The translations under genes were made by a program, and so were the position numbers. Below, in pieces: positions 25,358 to 34,877 of a stretch of DNA of 44,970 bases (position 1 is its first letter; every line of letters starts with the position of its first letter). The notes under the pieces were generated by a model. That model was not told the origin of the DNA and did no database searches. It saw nothing but the letters and a program-made list of their open reading frames with translations. This stretch comes from an uncultured Bacteroidales bacterium. Its GTDB lineage: Bacteria; Bacteroidota; Bacteroidia; Bacteroidales; Muribaculaceae. The DNA lies in the NCBI GenBank assembly GCA_900539915.1, contig UQDU01000017.1, positions 1 to 44,970 of the forward strand. The letters run 5' to 3'.

Positions 25358-25506
25358 GAAAAATAGGCACGTGTTGCACCGATTCGCCTCTAACTGGCTG
25401 ACAGTCAGGGCGGACGGCGCAGATTATGTGTCGTTTGGCCATGTATAGGAAAAGAATCATACGAAACGAAATAACAATCATCTATTAAGCAACAAAAGAG
25501 ACTAAT
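25358..25506 (+). promoter_or_regulatory. Leader of the rpsL transcript
   Basis: The predicted 5' UTR is about 150 nt, far longer than the 20-40 nt of other genes here. A possible hairpin lies at 25385-25412: ACTG and CAGT around GCTGA, with outer CGCC and GGCG. The last 60 nt are A-rich and unstructured, as expected for an SD-less Bacteroidota ribosome site. A regulatory role is inference. Confidence 0.45.
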
Positions 25507-25887
25507 ATGCCTACAATTCAGCAGTTAGTAAGGAAAGGCCGCGTGGCACTTGAAGACAAGAGCAAGTCGCCCGCCCTCGATTCATGCCCCCAGCGCCGTG
25601 GCGTTTGCGTGCGCGTCTACACCACCACCCCCAAAAAGCCTAACTCGGCTATGCGTAAGGTGGCTCGTGTCCGCCTCACAAACGGCAAGGAAGTCAACAG
25701 CTACATCCCCGGTGAAGGCCACAACCTCCAGGAGCACTCTATCGTACTCGTGCGTGGCGGCCGTGTCAAGGACCTCCCCGGTGTGCGTTACCACATCGTG
25801 CGCGGTACTCTCGATACCAGTGGCGTGAAGGACCGCACCCAGCGTCGCTCTAAGTACGGTGCCAAGCGTCCCAAGGCGTCAAAGTAA
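25507..25887 (+). CDS. rpsL: 30S ribosomal protein S12 (uS12)
   Basis: A decoding-centre protein of the small subunit. It has 126 residues starting MPTIQQLVRKGR. The conserved loop TTTPKKPNSAMRK carries the wild-type lysine whose replacement gives streptomycin resistance, and GGRVKDLPGVRYH carries the second conserved lysine. The sequence therefore predicts streptomycin sensitivity at this site. It is the first gene of the superoperon after a 150-nt leader. A 251-nt gap separates it from rpsG, unusually long for this operon. Confidence 0.98.
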   Translation: MPTIQQLVRKGRVALEDKSKSPALDSCPQRRGVCVRVYTTTPKKPNSAMRKVARVRLTNGKEVNSYIPGEGHNLQEHSIVLVRGGRVKDLPGVRYHIVRGTLDTSGVKDRTQRRSKYGAKRPKASK

Positions 25888-26138
25888 TCACCGTCCCGAC
25901 TGACCTACGGTCATAATCACTTTTCCTTACTCGGCTCACGTGCCCGCCGGAGAGCCACAATGACAGAAGCGGAGCAAAATCTAATAAAAATCAAAGTAAA
26001 ACATCTCGTTTTACCGAGGTTTTTGGAAGGCTAACATATCACGGTTGAGTAAACGCCGGTCAGAGGACCCCAGCGTTGAAGATGAAGATGACAGCAACCA
26101 AGAAGCTCTTAAAACGATAAAACTACGCAAAACTCACA
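25888..26138 (+). promoter_or_regulatory. 251-nt gap before rpsG, candidate S7 regulatory leader
   Basis: It contains no ORF or promoter that I can see. Local hairpins include TGACC-TAC-GGTCA (25901-25913), GGCTC (25933-25937) with GAGCC (25952-25956), and a weak CTCG/CGAG stem followed by GTTTTT (26005-26023). In E. coli, S7 represses translation by binding the rpsL-rpsG intercistronic region. The position fits, but binding is inference. Confidence 0.4.
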
Positions 26139-26615
26139 ATGAGAAAAGCAAAGCCTAAGAAACGGGTAGTTCTCCCCGATCCCGTTTTCCACGATGTGCG
26201 AGTGTCTAAGTTCGTCAACCACCTCATGTATGACGGCAAAAAGTCCACAAGCTACACCATATTCTACTCGTCGCTTGACATCGTGAAGTCCAAGCTTCCC
26301 AACGAGGAGAAGACTCCTCTGGAAATCTGGATGAAAGCTCTGGAAAATATCACTCCCCAGGTGGAGGTAAAGTCTCGCCGTGTCGGCGGTGCTACCTTCC
26401 AGGTCCCCACTGAAATCCGTCCGGACCGCAAGGAATCGATATCAATGAAAAACCTCATTCTCTACGCCCGCAAGCGCGGCGGCAAGACTATGGCCGACAA
26501 GCTCGCTGCGGAAATCGTAGACGCCTACAACGAACAGGGTGGCGCATTCAAGCGCAAAGAAGACATGCACAAGATGGCCGAGGCCAACCGTGCTTTCGCC
26601 CACTTCCGCTTCTGA
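26139..26615 (+). CDS. rpsG: 30S ribosomal protein S7 (uS7)
   Basis: A primary 16S rRNA-binding protein that nucleates assembly of the 30S head and lies near the E site. It has 158 residues: MRKAKPKKRVVLPDPVFHD at the start, then the conserved KFVNHLMYDGKKSTSY, RRVGGATFQVPTEIRPDRK (beta hairpin) and the C-terminal ANRAFAHFRF. It is preceded by a 251-nt intercistronic region and followed by fusA after 92 nt. S7 is the translational autoregulator of the str operon in E. coli, and the long upstream gap makes a similar role conceivable here. Confidence 0.98.
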   Translation: MRKAKPKKRVVLPDPVFHDVRVSKFVNHLMYDGKKSTSYTIFYSSLDIVKSKLPNEEKTPLEIWMKALENITPQVEVKSRRVGGATFQVPTEIRPDRKESISMKNLILYARKRGGKTMADKLAAEIVDAYNEQGGAFKRKEDMHKMAEANRAFAHFRF

Positions 26616-26707
26616 TTGCGGATTATCCGTATTCATCAAATGTGCTTAAGCAAGTAGGCTGAAACCATCATTGATAATATACCCAAAACAACGATTCCCC
26701 TTTTAAA

Positions 26708-28834
<2,127 letters not shown>

Positions 28835-28858
28835 GCAAATACTTTCATTCAACTAAAT

Positions 28859-29164
28859 ATGAGCCAGAAAATCAGAATCAAACTCAAGTCTTACGACTAC
28901 AACCTCGTCGACAAGTCGGCCGAGAAAATCGTAAAGACCGTGAAATCGACTGGTGCGGTAATCTCGGGCCCCATACCCCTGCCTACCCACAAGCGCATCT
29001 TCACAGTTAACCGCTCGACTTTCGTCAACAAGAAGAGCCGCGAGCAGTTCCAGCTTTCAGCTTTCAAGCGTCTCATCGACATCTACAACTCTTCAGCCAA
29101 GACTGTAGACGCCCTGATGAAGCTTGAGCTCCCCAGCGGTGTAGAAGTTGAAATCAAAGTCTGA
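28859..29164 (+). CDS. rpsJ: 30S ribosomal protein S10 (uS10)
   Basis: A small-subunit head protein, also known in other bacteria as NusE in transcription antitermination. It has 101 residues starting MSQKIRIKLKSYDYNLVDKSAEKIV, with the conserved GPIPLPTHKRIFTVNRS and ending LPSGVEVEIKV. It begins only 24 nt after fusA with no promoter between, so the S10 gene set is read from the str promoter in this window, unlike in E. coli where S10 has its own regulated leader. rplC follows after 56 nt. Confidence 0.98.
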   Translation: MSQKIRIKLKSYDYNLVDKSAEKIVKTVKSTGAVISGPIPLPTHKRIFTVNRSTFVNKKSREQFQLSAFKRLIDIYNSSAKTVDALMKLELPSGVEVEIKV

Positions 29165-29220
29165 GAGACTGTTACCGTTACTAAACAAAATTCCAATCAA
29201 AGATTCAAATTAACAAAGAA

Positions 29221-29838
29221 ATGCCAGGATTATTAGGAAAGAAAATCGGAATGACATCCGTTTTCAGTGCCGACGGCCGCAATGTGCCGTGCACTGTTAT
29301 CGAAGTAGGTCCTTGCGTGGTCACTCAGGTCAAGACCGCCGATACCGACGGTTACGACGCTCTCCAGCTCGGTTTCACCGAGAAGAAGGAGAAGCACACC
29401 ACCCGTCCCGAACAGGGACACTTCAAGAAGGCTGGTGTGGCCCCGCAGCGATACTTGGCCGAGTTCAAAGGATTTGACGGCGAGCACAAGCTCGGTGATA
29501 CCATCGGTGTCGATCTCTTCACTGAAAGCGATTTCGTGGACATCGTAGGCATCAGCAAAGGTAAAGGCTTCCAGGGCGTAGTGAAGCGCCACGGGTTCGG
29601 CGGCGTAGGCCAGTCGACCCACGGCCAGCACAACCGTCTCCGCGCTCCCGGTTCTATCGGTGCCTGCTCTTATCCCGCAAAAGTGTTCAAAGGCATGCGC
29701 ATGGCCGGCCAGACAGGCAACAAGCGCGTGACAGTTCAAAACCTCCAGGTCATCAAGGTGATGCCCGAGCAGAATATTCTCGTCATCAAAGGTTCAGTGC
29801 CCGGAAGTAAAGGTTCAATCGTCTTAATCGAAAAATAA
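29221..29838 (+). CDS. rplC: 50S ribosomal protein L3 (uL3)
   Basis: An early-assembly 23S rRNA protein whose loop reaches the peptidyl transferase centre. It has 205 residues: MPGLLGKKIGMTSVFSADG, then the conserved GKGFQGVVKRHGFGGVGQSTHGQHNRLRAPGSIG (central loop) and a C-terminal strand KVMPEQNILVIKGSVPGSKGSIV. Its TAA stop shares one base with the rplD start (TAATG at 29836-29840), indicating translational coupling. Confidence 0.98.
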   Translation: MPGLLGKKIGMTSVFSADGRNVPCTVIEVGPCVVTQVKTADTDGYDALQLGFTEKKEKHTTRPEQGHFKKAGVAPQRYLAEFKGFDGEHKLGDTIGVDLFTESDFVDIVGISKGKGFQGVVKRHGFGGVGQSTHGQHNRLRAPGSIGACSYPAKVFKGMRMAGQTGNKRVTVQNLQVIKVMPEQNILVIKGSVPGSKGSIVLIEK

Positions 29839-30458
29839 TGGAACTCGCAATATACAACATTGAAGGAAAAGACACAGGCCGCAAAGCCTCCCTCAACGAT
29901 GAGGTATTTGCAGTAGAAGCCAACGAGCACGCCGTATATCTCGATGTAAAGCAATTCCTCGCCAACCAGCGTCAGGGCACAGCAAAGAGCAAGGAACGCT
30001 CTGAAATGTCAGGCTCTACACGCAAGCTCCACAAGCAGAAAGGCGGCGGCGGCGCACGTATCGGCGACATCAATTCGCCCCTGCTCTCGGGTGGTGCCCG
30101 TGTATTCGGCCCCCGTCCCCGCGACTACCGCTTTAAGTTGAATAAGAAAGTAAAGGAACTGGCCCGCAAGTCAGCCCTGACCTACAAGGTGCAGGACAAC
30201 ATGATCAAGGTCATCGAGAACTTCTCGTTTGAAGCTCCCAAGACCAAGGACTTCGTCAAGCTCGCCCAGAACCTTGAAGCCGAAGGCAAGAAGGTGCTCC
30301 TCGTAGTGGAGAACATCGAGCGCAACGTGGCACTCTCAGTGCGCAATGTGCCCAACGCCCGCGTAATGCGTGCATGTGACCTCAACACCTACGCAGTGAT
30401 GAACTCTAACGCCATCCTTCTGACCGAAGGCGGCCTTGAAGTAATCAATAATCTTTAA
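29838..30458 (+). CDS. rplD: 50S ribosomal protein L4 (uL4)
   Basis: A large-subunit protein with a long loop in the peptide exit tunnel; in E. coli it also represses the S10 operon. It has 206 residues. It starts MELAIYNIEGKDTGRKASLNDEVF and has the tunnel-loop region around TRKLHKQKGGGGARIGDINSPLLSGGARVFGPRPRDY. The C-terminal half is ENFSFEAPKTKDFVKLAQNL...VRNVPNARVMRACDLNTYAVM. It overlaps rplC by one base. Because the S10 set has no separate long leader here, E. coli-type L4 control at the start of the S10 genes is not apparent. Confidence 0.98.
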   Translation: MELAIYNIEGKDTGRKASLNDEVFAVEANEHAVYLDVKQFLANQRQGTAKSKERSEMSGSTRKLHKQKGGGGARIGDINSPLLSGGARVFGPRPRDYRFKLNKKVKELARKSALTYKVQDNMIKVIENFSFEAPKTKDFVKLAQNLEAEGKKVLLVVENIERNVALSVRNVPNARVMRACDLNTYAVMNSNAILLTEGGLEVINNL

Positions 30459-30463
30459 CCCCC

Positions 30464-30469
30464 AGGAGG
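30464..30469 (+). promoter_or_regulatory. Shine-Dalgarno-like AGGAGG before rplW
   Basis: A perfect AGGAGG stands 12 nt before the rplW ATG (30482). The spacing is long, but such a motif is rare in this window, where starts are preceded by A-rich, SD-less sequence. It may be chance or a functional exception. Confidence 0.4.
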
Positions 30470-30481
30470 AACTCATATACA

Positions 30482-30772
30482 ATGGATATCCAGATAACAC
30501 CCATCGTCACAGAGAAGGCGACCAAGCTTCAGGAGAAGCTCAACCGCTACACTTTCCGCGTTTCTCCCGATGCCAACAAGTACCAGATCAAATCACTGGT
30601 CGAGCAGCTTTACGGCGTAAAGGTTGAAGCAGTCAACACCATGCAGCAGCGCGGCAAAAACCGCTCACGCTGGACCCGCTCCGGCCTGCTCCGCGGCAAG
30701 ACCGAGGCCTACAAAAAGGCCATCGTGACCCTCGCCGAAGGTGAAACAATCGATTTCTATAGCAATATCTGA
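30482..30772 (+). CDS. rplW: 50S ribosomal protein L23 (uL23)
   Basis: Lies at the exit of the peptide tunnel and is the docking site for trigger factor and SRP. It has 96 residues: MDIQITPIVTEKATKLQEKLNRYTFRVSPDANKYQIK, then VEQLYGVKVEAVNTMQQRGKNRSRWTRSGLLRGKTEAYKKAIVTL. The order rplD-rplW-rplB and the short spacings (23 nt and 9 nt) are standard. An AGGAGG motif 12 nt before the ATG is unusual for the phylum. Confidence 0.98.
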   Translation: MDIQITPIVTEKATKLQEKLNRYTFRVSPDANKYQIKSLVEQLYGVKVEAVNTMQQRGKNRSRWTRSGLLRGKTEAYKKAIVTLAEGETIDFYSNI

Positions 30773-30781
30773 TAAACAACA

Positions 30782-31609
30782 ATGGCAGTAAGAAAATTCA
30801 AGCCCACAACACCGGGGCAGAGACACAAAGTTATTGGTGTGTTCAAAGGCGTAATCACTGCTACCACACCAGAGAAATCTCTTACGGTCGGACGGAAGTC
30901 AACCGGTGGCCGAAACGCCGAAGGCCATCTCACCACACGTTACCGTGGCGGCGGCCACAAGCGCCGTTACCGTATGATTGACTTCAAGCGAACGAAAGAC
31001 GGTGTACCCGCAGTAGTAAAGTCGATCGAGTACGATCCTAACCGTTCGGCCCGCATCGCTCTCCTTTACTATGTCGACGGAGCTAAAGCTTACATCATCG
31101 CACCCAACGGCCTCGAGGTAGGAACTACCGTAGTCAGCGGTCCCGATGCAGCACCCGAGGTAGGCAACGCCCTTCCTCTGGCCAACATCCCCGTAGGTAC
31201 CCTTATCCACAACATCGAGCTGCGTCCCGGTCAGGGAGCCTTCATGGCCCGCTCTGCCGGCACTTTCGCCCAGCTCGTATCTCGTGAGGGCGATTATGTG
31301 ATCGTGAAACTTCCTTCAGGCGAAACCCGCCGCATCCTTGCCACATGCAAGGCCACGGTAGGTGTCGTAGGCAACTCTGAGCACTCGCTCGAGCGTTCCG
31401 GCAAAGCCGGCCGTTCCCGCTGGCTCGGCCGCCGTCCCCGTAACCGCGGCGTAGTTATGAACCCTGTCGATCACCCCATGGGTGGTGGCGAAGGTCGTGC
31501 TTCGGGTGGACATCCGCGCTCTCGCAAGGGTCTCTACTCAAAGGGTCTCAAGACTCGCTCGCCCAAGAAGCAGAGTTCGAAGTACATTATCGAGCGCCGC
31601 AAGAAGTAA
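30782..31609 (+). CDS. rplB: 50S ribosomal protein L2 (uL2)
   Basis: A highly conserved 23S rRNA protein needed for subunit association and for the peptidyl transferase centre. It has 275 residues. Key stretches are TTRYRGGGHKRRYRMIDFKR, NGLEVGTTVVSGP and the near-universal C-terminal MNPVDHPMGGGEGRASGGHPRS, which contains the histidine linked to peptidyl transfer. The end is basic (SPKKQSSKYIIERRKK). It follows rplW after 9 nt. Confidence 0.99.
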   Translation: MAVRKFKPTTPGQRHKVIGVFKGVITATTPEKSLTVGRKSTGGRNAEGHLTTRYRGGGHKRRYRMIDFKRTKDGVPAVVKSIEYDPNRSARIALLYYVDGAKAYIIAPNGLEVGTTVVSGPDAAPEVGNALPLANIPVGTLIHNIELRPGQGAFMARSAGTFAQLVSREGDYVIVKLPSGETRRILATCKATVGVVGNSEHSLERSGKAGRSRWLGRRPRNRGVVMNPVDHPMGGGEGRASGGHPRSRKGLYSKGLKTRSPKKQSSKYIIERRKK

Positions 31610-31648
31610 TCCACTTTCACTTAACTCTCATTCACAACGTACCACACT

Positions 31649-31918
31649 ATGAGTCGTTCATTAAAAAAAGGCCCGTTTATCAGCGTCAAGCTTGAGAAGA
31701 AGGTGGCAGCCATGGAAGAAAGCGGCAAGAAATCGGTCATCAAGACCTGGTCACGCGCTTCGATGATTTCACCTGACTTCGTAGGACACACTTTCGCTGT
31801 CCACAACGGCAACAAGTTTATCCCTGTCTATGTCACCGAGAACATGGTAGGACACAAGCTGGGCGAATTCGCTCCCACCCGTACCTTCCGTGGTCACGCA
31901 GGCAACAAGAAAAAATAA
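31649..31918 (+). CDS. rpsS: 30S ribosomal protein S19 (uS19)
   Basis: A small-subunit head protein that forms a complex with S13 and contacts tRNA and the bridge to the large subunit. It has 89 residues: MSRSLKKGPFISVKLEKKV, TWSRASMISPDFVGHTFAVHNG, then FIPVYVTENMVGHKLGEFAPTRTFRGH, matching the family along its full length. It is 39 nt after rplB and 61 nt before rplV. Confidence 0.98.
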   Translation: MSRSLKKGPFISVKLEKKVAAMEESGKKSVIKTWSRASMISPDFVGHTFAVHNGNKFIPVYVTENMVGHKLGEFAPTRTFRGHAGNKKK

Positions 31919-31979
31919 ACCGTGCCGCGAGCCGACTACTTTATAATCAAGTTAAAAACAAGCAAGACATCTAAATAAA

Positions 31980-32393
31980 ATGGGTGCAAGAAAAAGACTT
32001 TCAGCCAACAAAATGAAGGAAGAGCGCCGTCAGGTATCTTTCGCCAAGCTGACCAACATCCCCTCGTCGCCCCGCAAAATGCGCCTTGTCGCTGACATGG
32101 TGCGCGGCATGGAGGTGTTCAAGGCTCTCGGCGTCCTGAAGTTCTCCAACAAAGAAGCCGCAGCACGCCTCGAGAAATGCCTCCGCTCTGCCGTGGCCAA
32201 CTGGGAAGCCAAAAACGACCGCAAGGCCGAAAACGGCGAGCTCTTCATCTCCACCATATTCGTCAACCCCGCGCCTATGCTCAAGCGCCTCCGTCCGGCC
32301 CCCCAGGGCCGCGGCTACCGCATCCGCAAGCGCGCCAACCACGTGACTCTCGTGGTGGATACAATCGATAACAAAAAATCTAAAAAGGCATAA
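31980..32393 (+). CDS. rplV: 50S ribosomal protein L22 (uL22)
   Basis: Its beta hairpin lines the exit tunnel opposite L4. It has 137 residues. The N-terminus MGARKRLSANKMKEERRQVSFAKLTNIPSSPRKMRLVADMVRGM is longer than in E. coli, as is usual in Bacteroidota. The hairpin region is FVNPAPMLKRLRPAPQGRGYRIRKRANHVTLVV. The C-terminus is short and basic (NKKSKKA). It starts 9 nt before rpsC when counted from its stop, giving close coupling. Confidence 0.97.
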   Translation: MGARKRLSANKMKEERRQVSFAKLTNIPSSPRKMRLVADMVRGMEVFKALGVLKFSNKEAAARLEKCLRSAVANWEAKNDRKAENGELFISTIFVNPAPMLKRLRPAPQGRGYRIRKRANHVTLVVDTIDNKKSKKA

Positions 32394-32402
32394 GACACCA
32401 TC

Positions 32403-33146
32403 ATGGGACAAAAAGTTAATCCAATCAGCAACCGCCTCGGCGTAATCCGCGGCTGGGACAGCAACTGGTTTGGTGGCAAAAACTATGGCGATACGCTGCT
32501 TGAGGACTCCAAGCTCCGCAAGTATCTCGATGTGCGTCTTGCCAAATCAAGCGTTTCACGCATCGTCATCGAACGTACACTCAAACTCATCACTATCACC
32601 GTGTGCACTTCTCGCCCCGGCCTCATCATCGGCAAGGGCGGCGCAGAAGTCGACAAGCTCAAGGAAGAGCTCAAGAAGATCACCGACAAGGATGTGCAGA
32701 TCAACATCTACGAGGTGAAGCGTCCGGAGCTCGACGCACAGATCGTGGCAGCTAACATCGCCCGCCAGATCGAAGGCAAGATAGCTTATCGCCGTGCAGT
32801 CAAGATGGCCGTGGCCAGCACAATGCGTGCCGGAGCCGAGGGCATCAAGATTCAGGTCAGCGGACGTCTCAACGGCGCCGAAATGGCCCGCAGCGAGATG
32901 TTCAAGGAAGGCCGCACACCCCTCCACACACTCCGTGCCGACATCGACTACGCTCTCGTAGAGGCCCACACCAAGGTTGGTGTAGTAGGCGTGAAGGTAT
33001 GGATCTGCCGCGGTGAAGTGTATGGCAAGCGTGACCTGGCTCCCCAGTTCACCGCCAACCAGCGCGAGAGCCGTCCCTCGGGCGAGCGTGCACCCCGTCG
33101 CGGTGGCTTCCGCAAGCCCCGTAACAACCAGGGTGGCAACCGTTGA
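32403..33146 (+). CDS. rpsC: 30S ribosomal protein S3 (uS3)
   Basis: Forms part of the mRNA entry channel and contributes to ribosomal helicase activity. It has 247 residues. The N-terminal KH domain has RPGLIIGKGGAEVDKLKEELKK. The C-terminal domain has SGRLNGAEMARSEMFKEGRTPLHTLRADIDYALVEAHTKVGVVGVKVWICRGEV in its standard position. It ends in a short Arg/Gly/Pro-rich tail (RESRPSGERAPRRGGFRKPRNNQGG) that is probably disordered. rplP follows after 52 nt. Confidence 0.98.
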   Translation: MGQKVNPISNRLGVIRGWDSNWFGGKNYGDTLLEDSKLRKYLDVRLAKSSVSRIVIERTLKLITITVCTSRPGLIIGKGGAEVDKLKEELKKITDKDVQINIYEVKRPELDAQIVAANIARQIEGKIAYRRAVKMAVASTMRAGAEGIKIQVSGRLNGAEMARSEMFKEGRTPLHTLRADIDYALVEAHTKVGVVGVKVWICRGEVYGKRDLAPQFTANQRESRPSGERAPRRGGFRKPRNNQGGNR

Positions 33147-33198
33147 GCGAATCATTACCCAACATCATTCCCAACACTGTTAATTAAACGCAACAACA

Positions 33199-33630
33199 AT
33201 GTTACAACCTAAAAAAACCAAGTTCCGTCGCTCGCAGAAGGGCCGCATGAAGGGTAATGCCCAGCGCGGCAACCAGCTGGCTTTCGGTTCGTTCGGCATA
33301 AAGACTCTCGAGTCAAAATGGATTACCGGCCGCCAGATTGAGGCTGCCCGTATCGCCGTGACACGTTACATGCAGCGTCAGGGCCAGATCTGGATCCGCA
33401 TTTTCCCGGACAAGCCCATCACCAAGAAGCCTGCCGAAGTCCGCATGGGTAAAGGTAAAGGTTCGCCCGAAGGATTCGTGGCTCCCGTGACCCCCGGACG
33501 CATCATCCTCGAAGTCGAGGGTGTACCCTTCGAAGTGGCAAAAGAAGCTCTCCGCCTCGCTGCCCAGAAGCTCCCCGTCACTACAAAGTTCATCGTACGT
33601 CGTGACTACGACCCCACTCAAAACGTCTGA
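33199..33630 (+). CDS. rplP: 50S ribosomal protein L16 (uL16)
   Basis: A late-assembly large-subunit protein near the A-site tRNA elbow. It has 143 residues: MLQPKKTKFRRSQKGRMKGNAQRGNQLAFGSFG, then the conserved IFPDKPITKKPAEVRMGKGKGSPEGFVAPVTPGRIILEVEGV and KLPVTTKFIVRRDYD. There is no truncation. rpmC follows after only 6 nt. Confidence 0.98.
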   Translation: MLQPKKTKFRRSQKGRMKGNAQRGNQLAFGSFGIKTLESKWITGRQIEAARIAVTRYMQRQGQIWIRIFPDKPITKKPAEVRMGKGKGSPEGFVAPVTPGRIILEVEGVPFEVAKEALRLAAQKLPVTTKFIVRRDYDPTQNV

Positions 33631-33636
33631 TCCGTC

Positions 33637-33834
33637 ATGAAGAAACAGGAAATCAAAGAAATGGCTACTGCCGACCTCCAGGCACGCCTCGTCGAGATGG
33701 AGAAGGACTACCGCCAGCTCACGATCAACCACGCTATCTCGCCCGTCGACAACCCCGCGAAAATCACAGCTGACCGCCGTAACATCGCACGTGTCAAGAC
33801 AGAGCTCCGTATGCGTGAACTCAACAATAAGTAA
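33637..33834 (+). CDS. rpmC: 50S ribosomal protein L29 (uL29)
   Basis: A small helical protein beside L23 at the tunnel exit. It has 65 residues, almost all helix: MKKQEIKEMATADLQARLVEMEKDYRQLTINHAI, then PAKITADRRNIARVKTELRMREL, the family signature. It is 6 nt after rplP and 25 nt before rpsQ. Confidence 0.96.
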   Translation: MKKQEIKEMATADLQARLVEMEKDYRQLTINHAISPVDNPAKITADRRNIARVKTELRMRELNNK

Positions 33835-33859
33835 CTAACGAAACTGACCCAACCACACT

Positions 33860-34120
33860 ATGGAAGAAACAAGAAACCTCCGCAAAGAGCGCATCGGGGT
33901 CGTGTCGTCAAACAAGGGTGACAAAACCATCACTGTCACAGTGAAATACAAGGAGAAGCACCCCATCTATGGCAAGTTTGTCAACAAGACCAAGAAGTAC
34001 CACGCTCACGACGAGAAGAATGAGTGCAGCATCGGCGACAAAGTGCGCCTGATGGAGACACGTCCCCTCTCTGCCACCAAAAGATGGCGTTTAGTAGAAA
34101 TCATCGAAAAAGTGAAATAA
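33860..34120 (+). CDS. rpsQ: 30S ribosomal protein S17 (uS17)
   Basis: A primary 16S rRNA-binding OB-fold protein of the 30S body. It has 86 residues: RNLRKERIGVVSSNKGDKTITVTVKYKEKHPIYGKFVNKTKKYHAHDEKNECSIGDKVRLMETRPLSATKRWRLVEI is the typical pattern, seen without gaps. It closes the classic S10 set. rplN follows after 18 nt, so the S10 and spc sets are continuous. Confidence 0.98.
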   Translation: MEETRNLRKERIGVVSSNKGDKTITVTVKYKEKHPIYGKFVNKTKKYHAHDEKNECSIGDKVRLMETRPLSATKRWRLVEIIEKVK

Positions 34121-34138
34121 CCCCACACCCAAGACATC

Positions 34139-34504
34139 ATGATACAGACAGAAAGCCGATTAACTGTCGCTGACAACAGCGGCGCCAAGGAAGCACTCTG
34201 CATCCACGTGCTCGGTGGTACAGGCCGCCGTTACGCTTCGGTAGGCGACATCATCGTAGTGAGCGTCAAGAGTGTGATTCCCTCGAGCGATGTAAAGAAA
34301 GGCACCGTCAGCAAGGCTGTAGTTGTGCGCACCAAGAAGGAAGTGCGCCGTCCCGACGGATCATACATCCGTTTCGACGACAACGCCTGCGTACTGCTCA
34401 ACAACGCCGGCGAGCTCCGCGGAACCCGTATCTTCGGCCCCGTGGCACGCGAACTCCGCGCCACCAACATGAAGATCGTGTCTCTCGCTCCCGAGGTGCT
34501 CTGA
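34139..34504 (+). CDS. rplN: 50S ribosomal protein L14 (uL14)
   Basis: A large-subunit protein at the subunit interface, where it contacts the silencing factor RsfS in other bacteria. It has 121 residues: MIQTESRLTVADNSGAKEALCIHVLGG, then VKSVIPSSDVKKGTVSKAVVVRTKKEVRRPDGSYIRFDDNACVLLNN and GTRIFGPVARELR, all family hallmarks. It is the first gene of the spc set. No separate promoter is seen before it. Confidence 0.98.
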   Translation: MIQTESRLTVADNSGAKEALCIHVLGGTGRRYASVGDIIVVSVKSVIPSSDVKKGTVSKAVVVRTKKEVRRPDGSYIRFDDNACVLLNNAGELRGTRIFGPVARELRATNMKIVSLAPEVL

Positions 34505-34556
34505 TCCCTCTCATCTTCACTCTTAACAACGACAAACTCAATCGACATCAACAACA

Positions 34557-34877
34557 ATGAGCAAGATCAAGATAAAGAAAGACGACAATGTCATCGTTAT
34601 CTCCGGCGAAGACCGTGGCACCACCGGCCGCGTCCTCAAGGTGATACGCGACAAGAATCGTGCCATCGTTGAAGGAGTTAACATCGTGACCAAGGCCACC
34701 AAGCCCAGTGCCAAGCACCCCCAGGGCGGCCTTATCAAGATGGAGGCTCCCATCAACATCTCCAATCTGGCACTCGTCGACCCCAAGACAGGTAAGCCCA
34801 CCCGCGTCGGCCGCCGCGTTGACGCCAACGGCAAGTTAGTACGTTACGCCAAGAAATCAGGACAGGAGATCAAATAA
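34557..34877 (+). CDS. rplX: 50S ribosomal protein L24 (uL24)
   Basis: An assembly-initiator protein of the 50S subunit near the tunnel exit. It has 106 residues. It opens MSKIKIKKDDNVIVISGEDRGTTGRVLKVIRDKNRAIVEGVNIVTK, a KOW motif, followed by PSAKHPQGGLIKMEAPINISNLALVDPKTGKPTRVG. Its stop overlaps the rplE start by one base (TAATG), so translation of the pair is coupled. A 52-nt gap precedes it. Confidence 0.97.
   Translation: MSKIKIKKDDNVIVISGEDRGTTGRVLKVIRDKNRAIVEGVNIVTKATKPSAKHPQGGLIKMEAPINISNLALVDPKTGKPTRVGRRVDANGKLVRYAKKSGQEIK

Noticed and set aside
25636..25660. Streptomycin-resistance allele of rpsL
   Set aside because: The loop reads TTPKKPNSA with the wild-type lysines.
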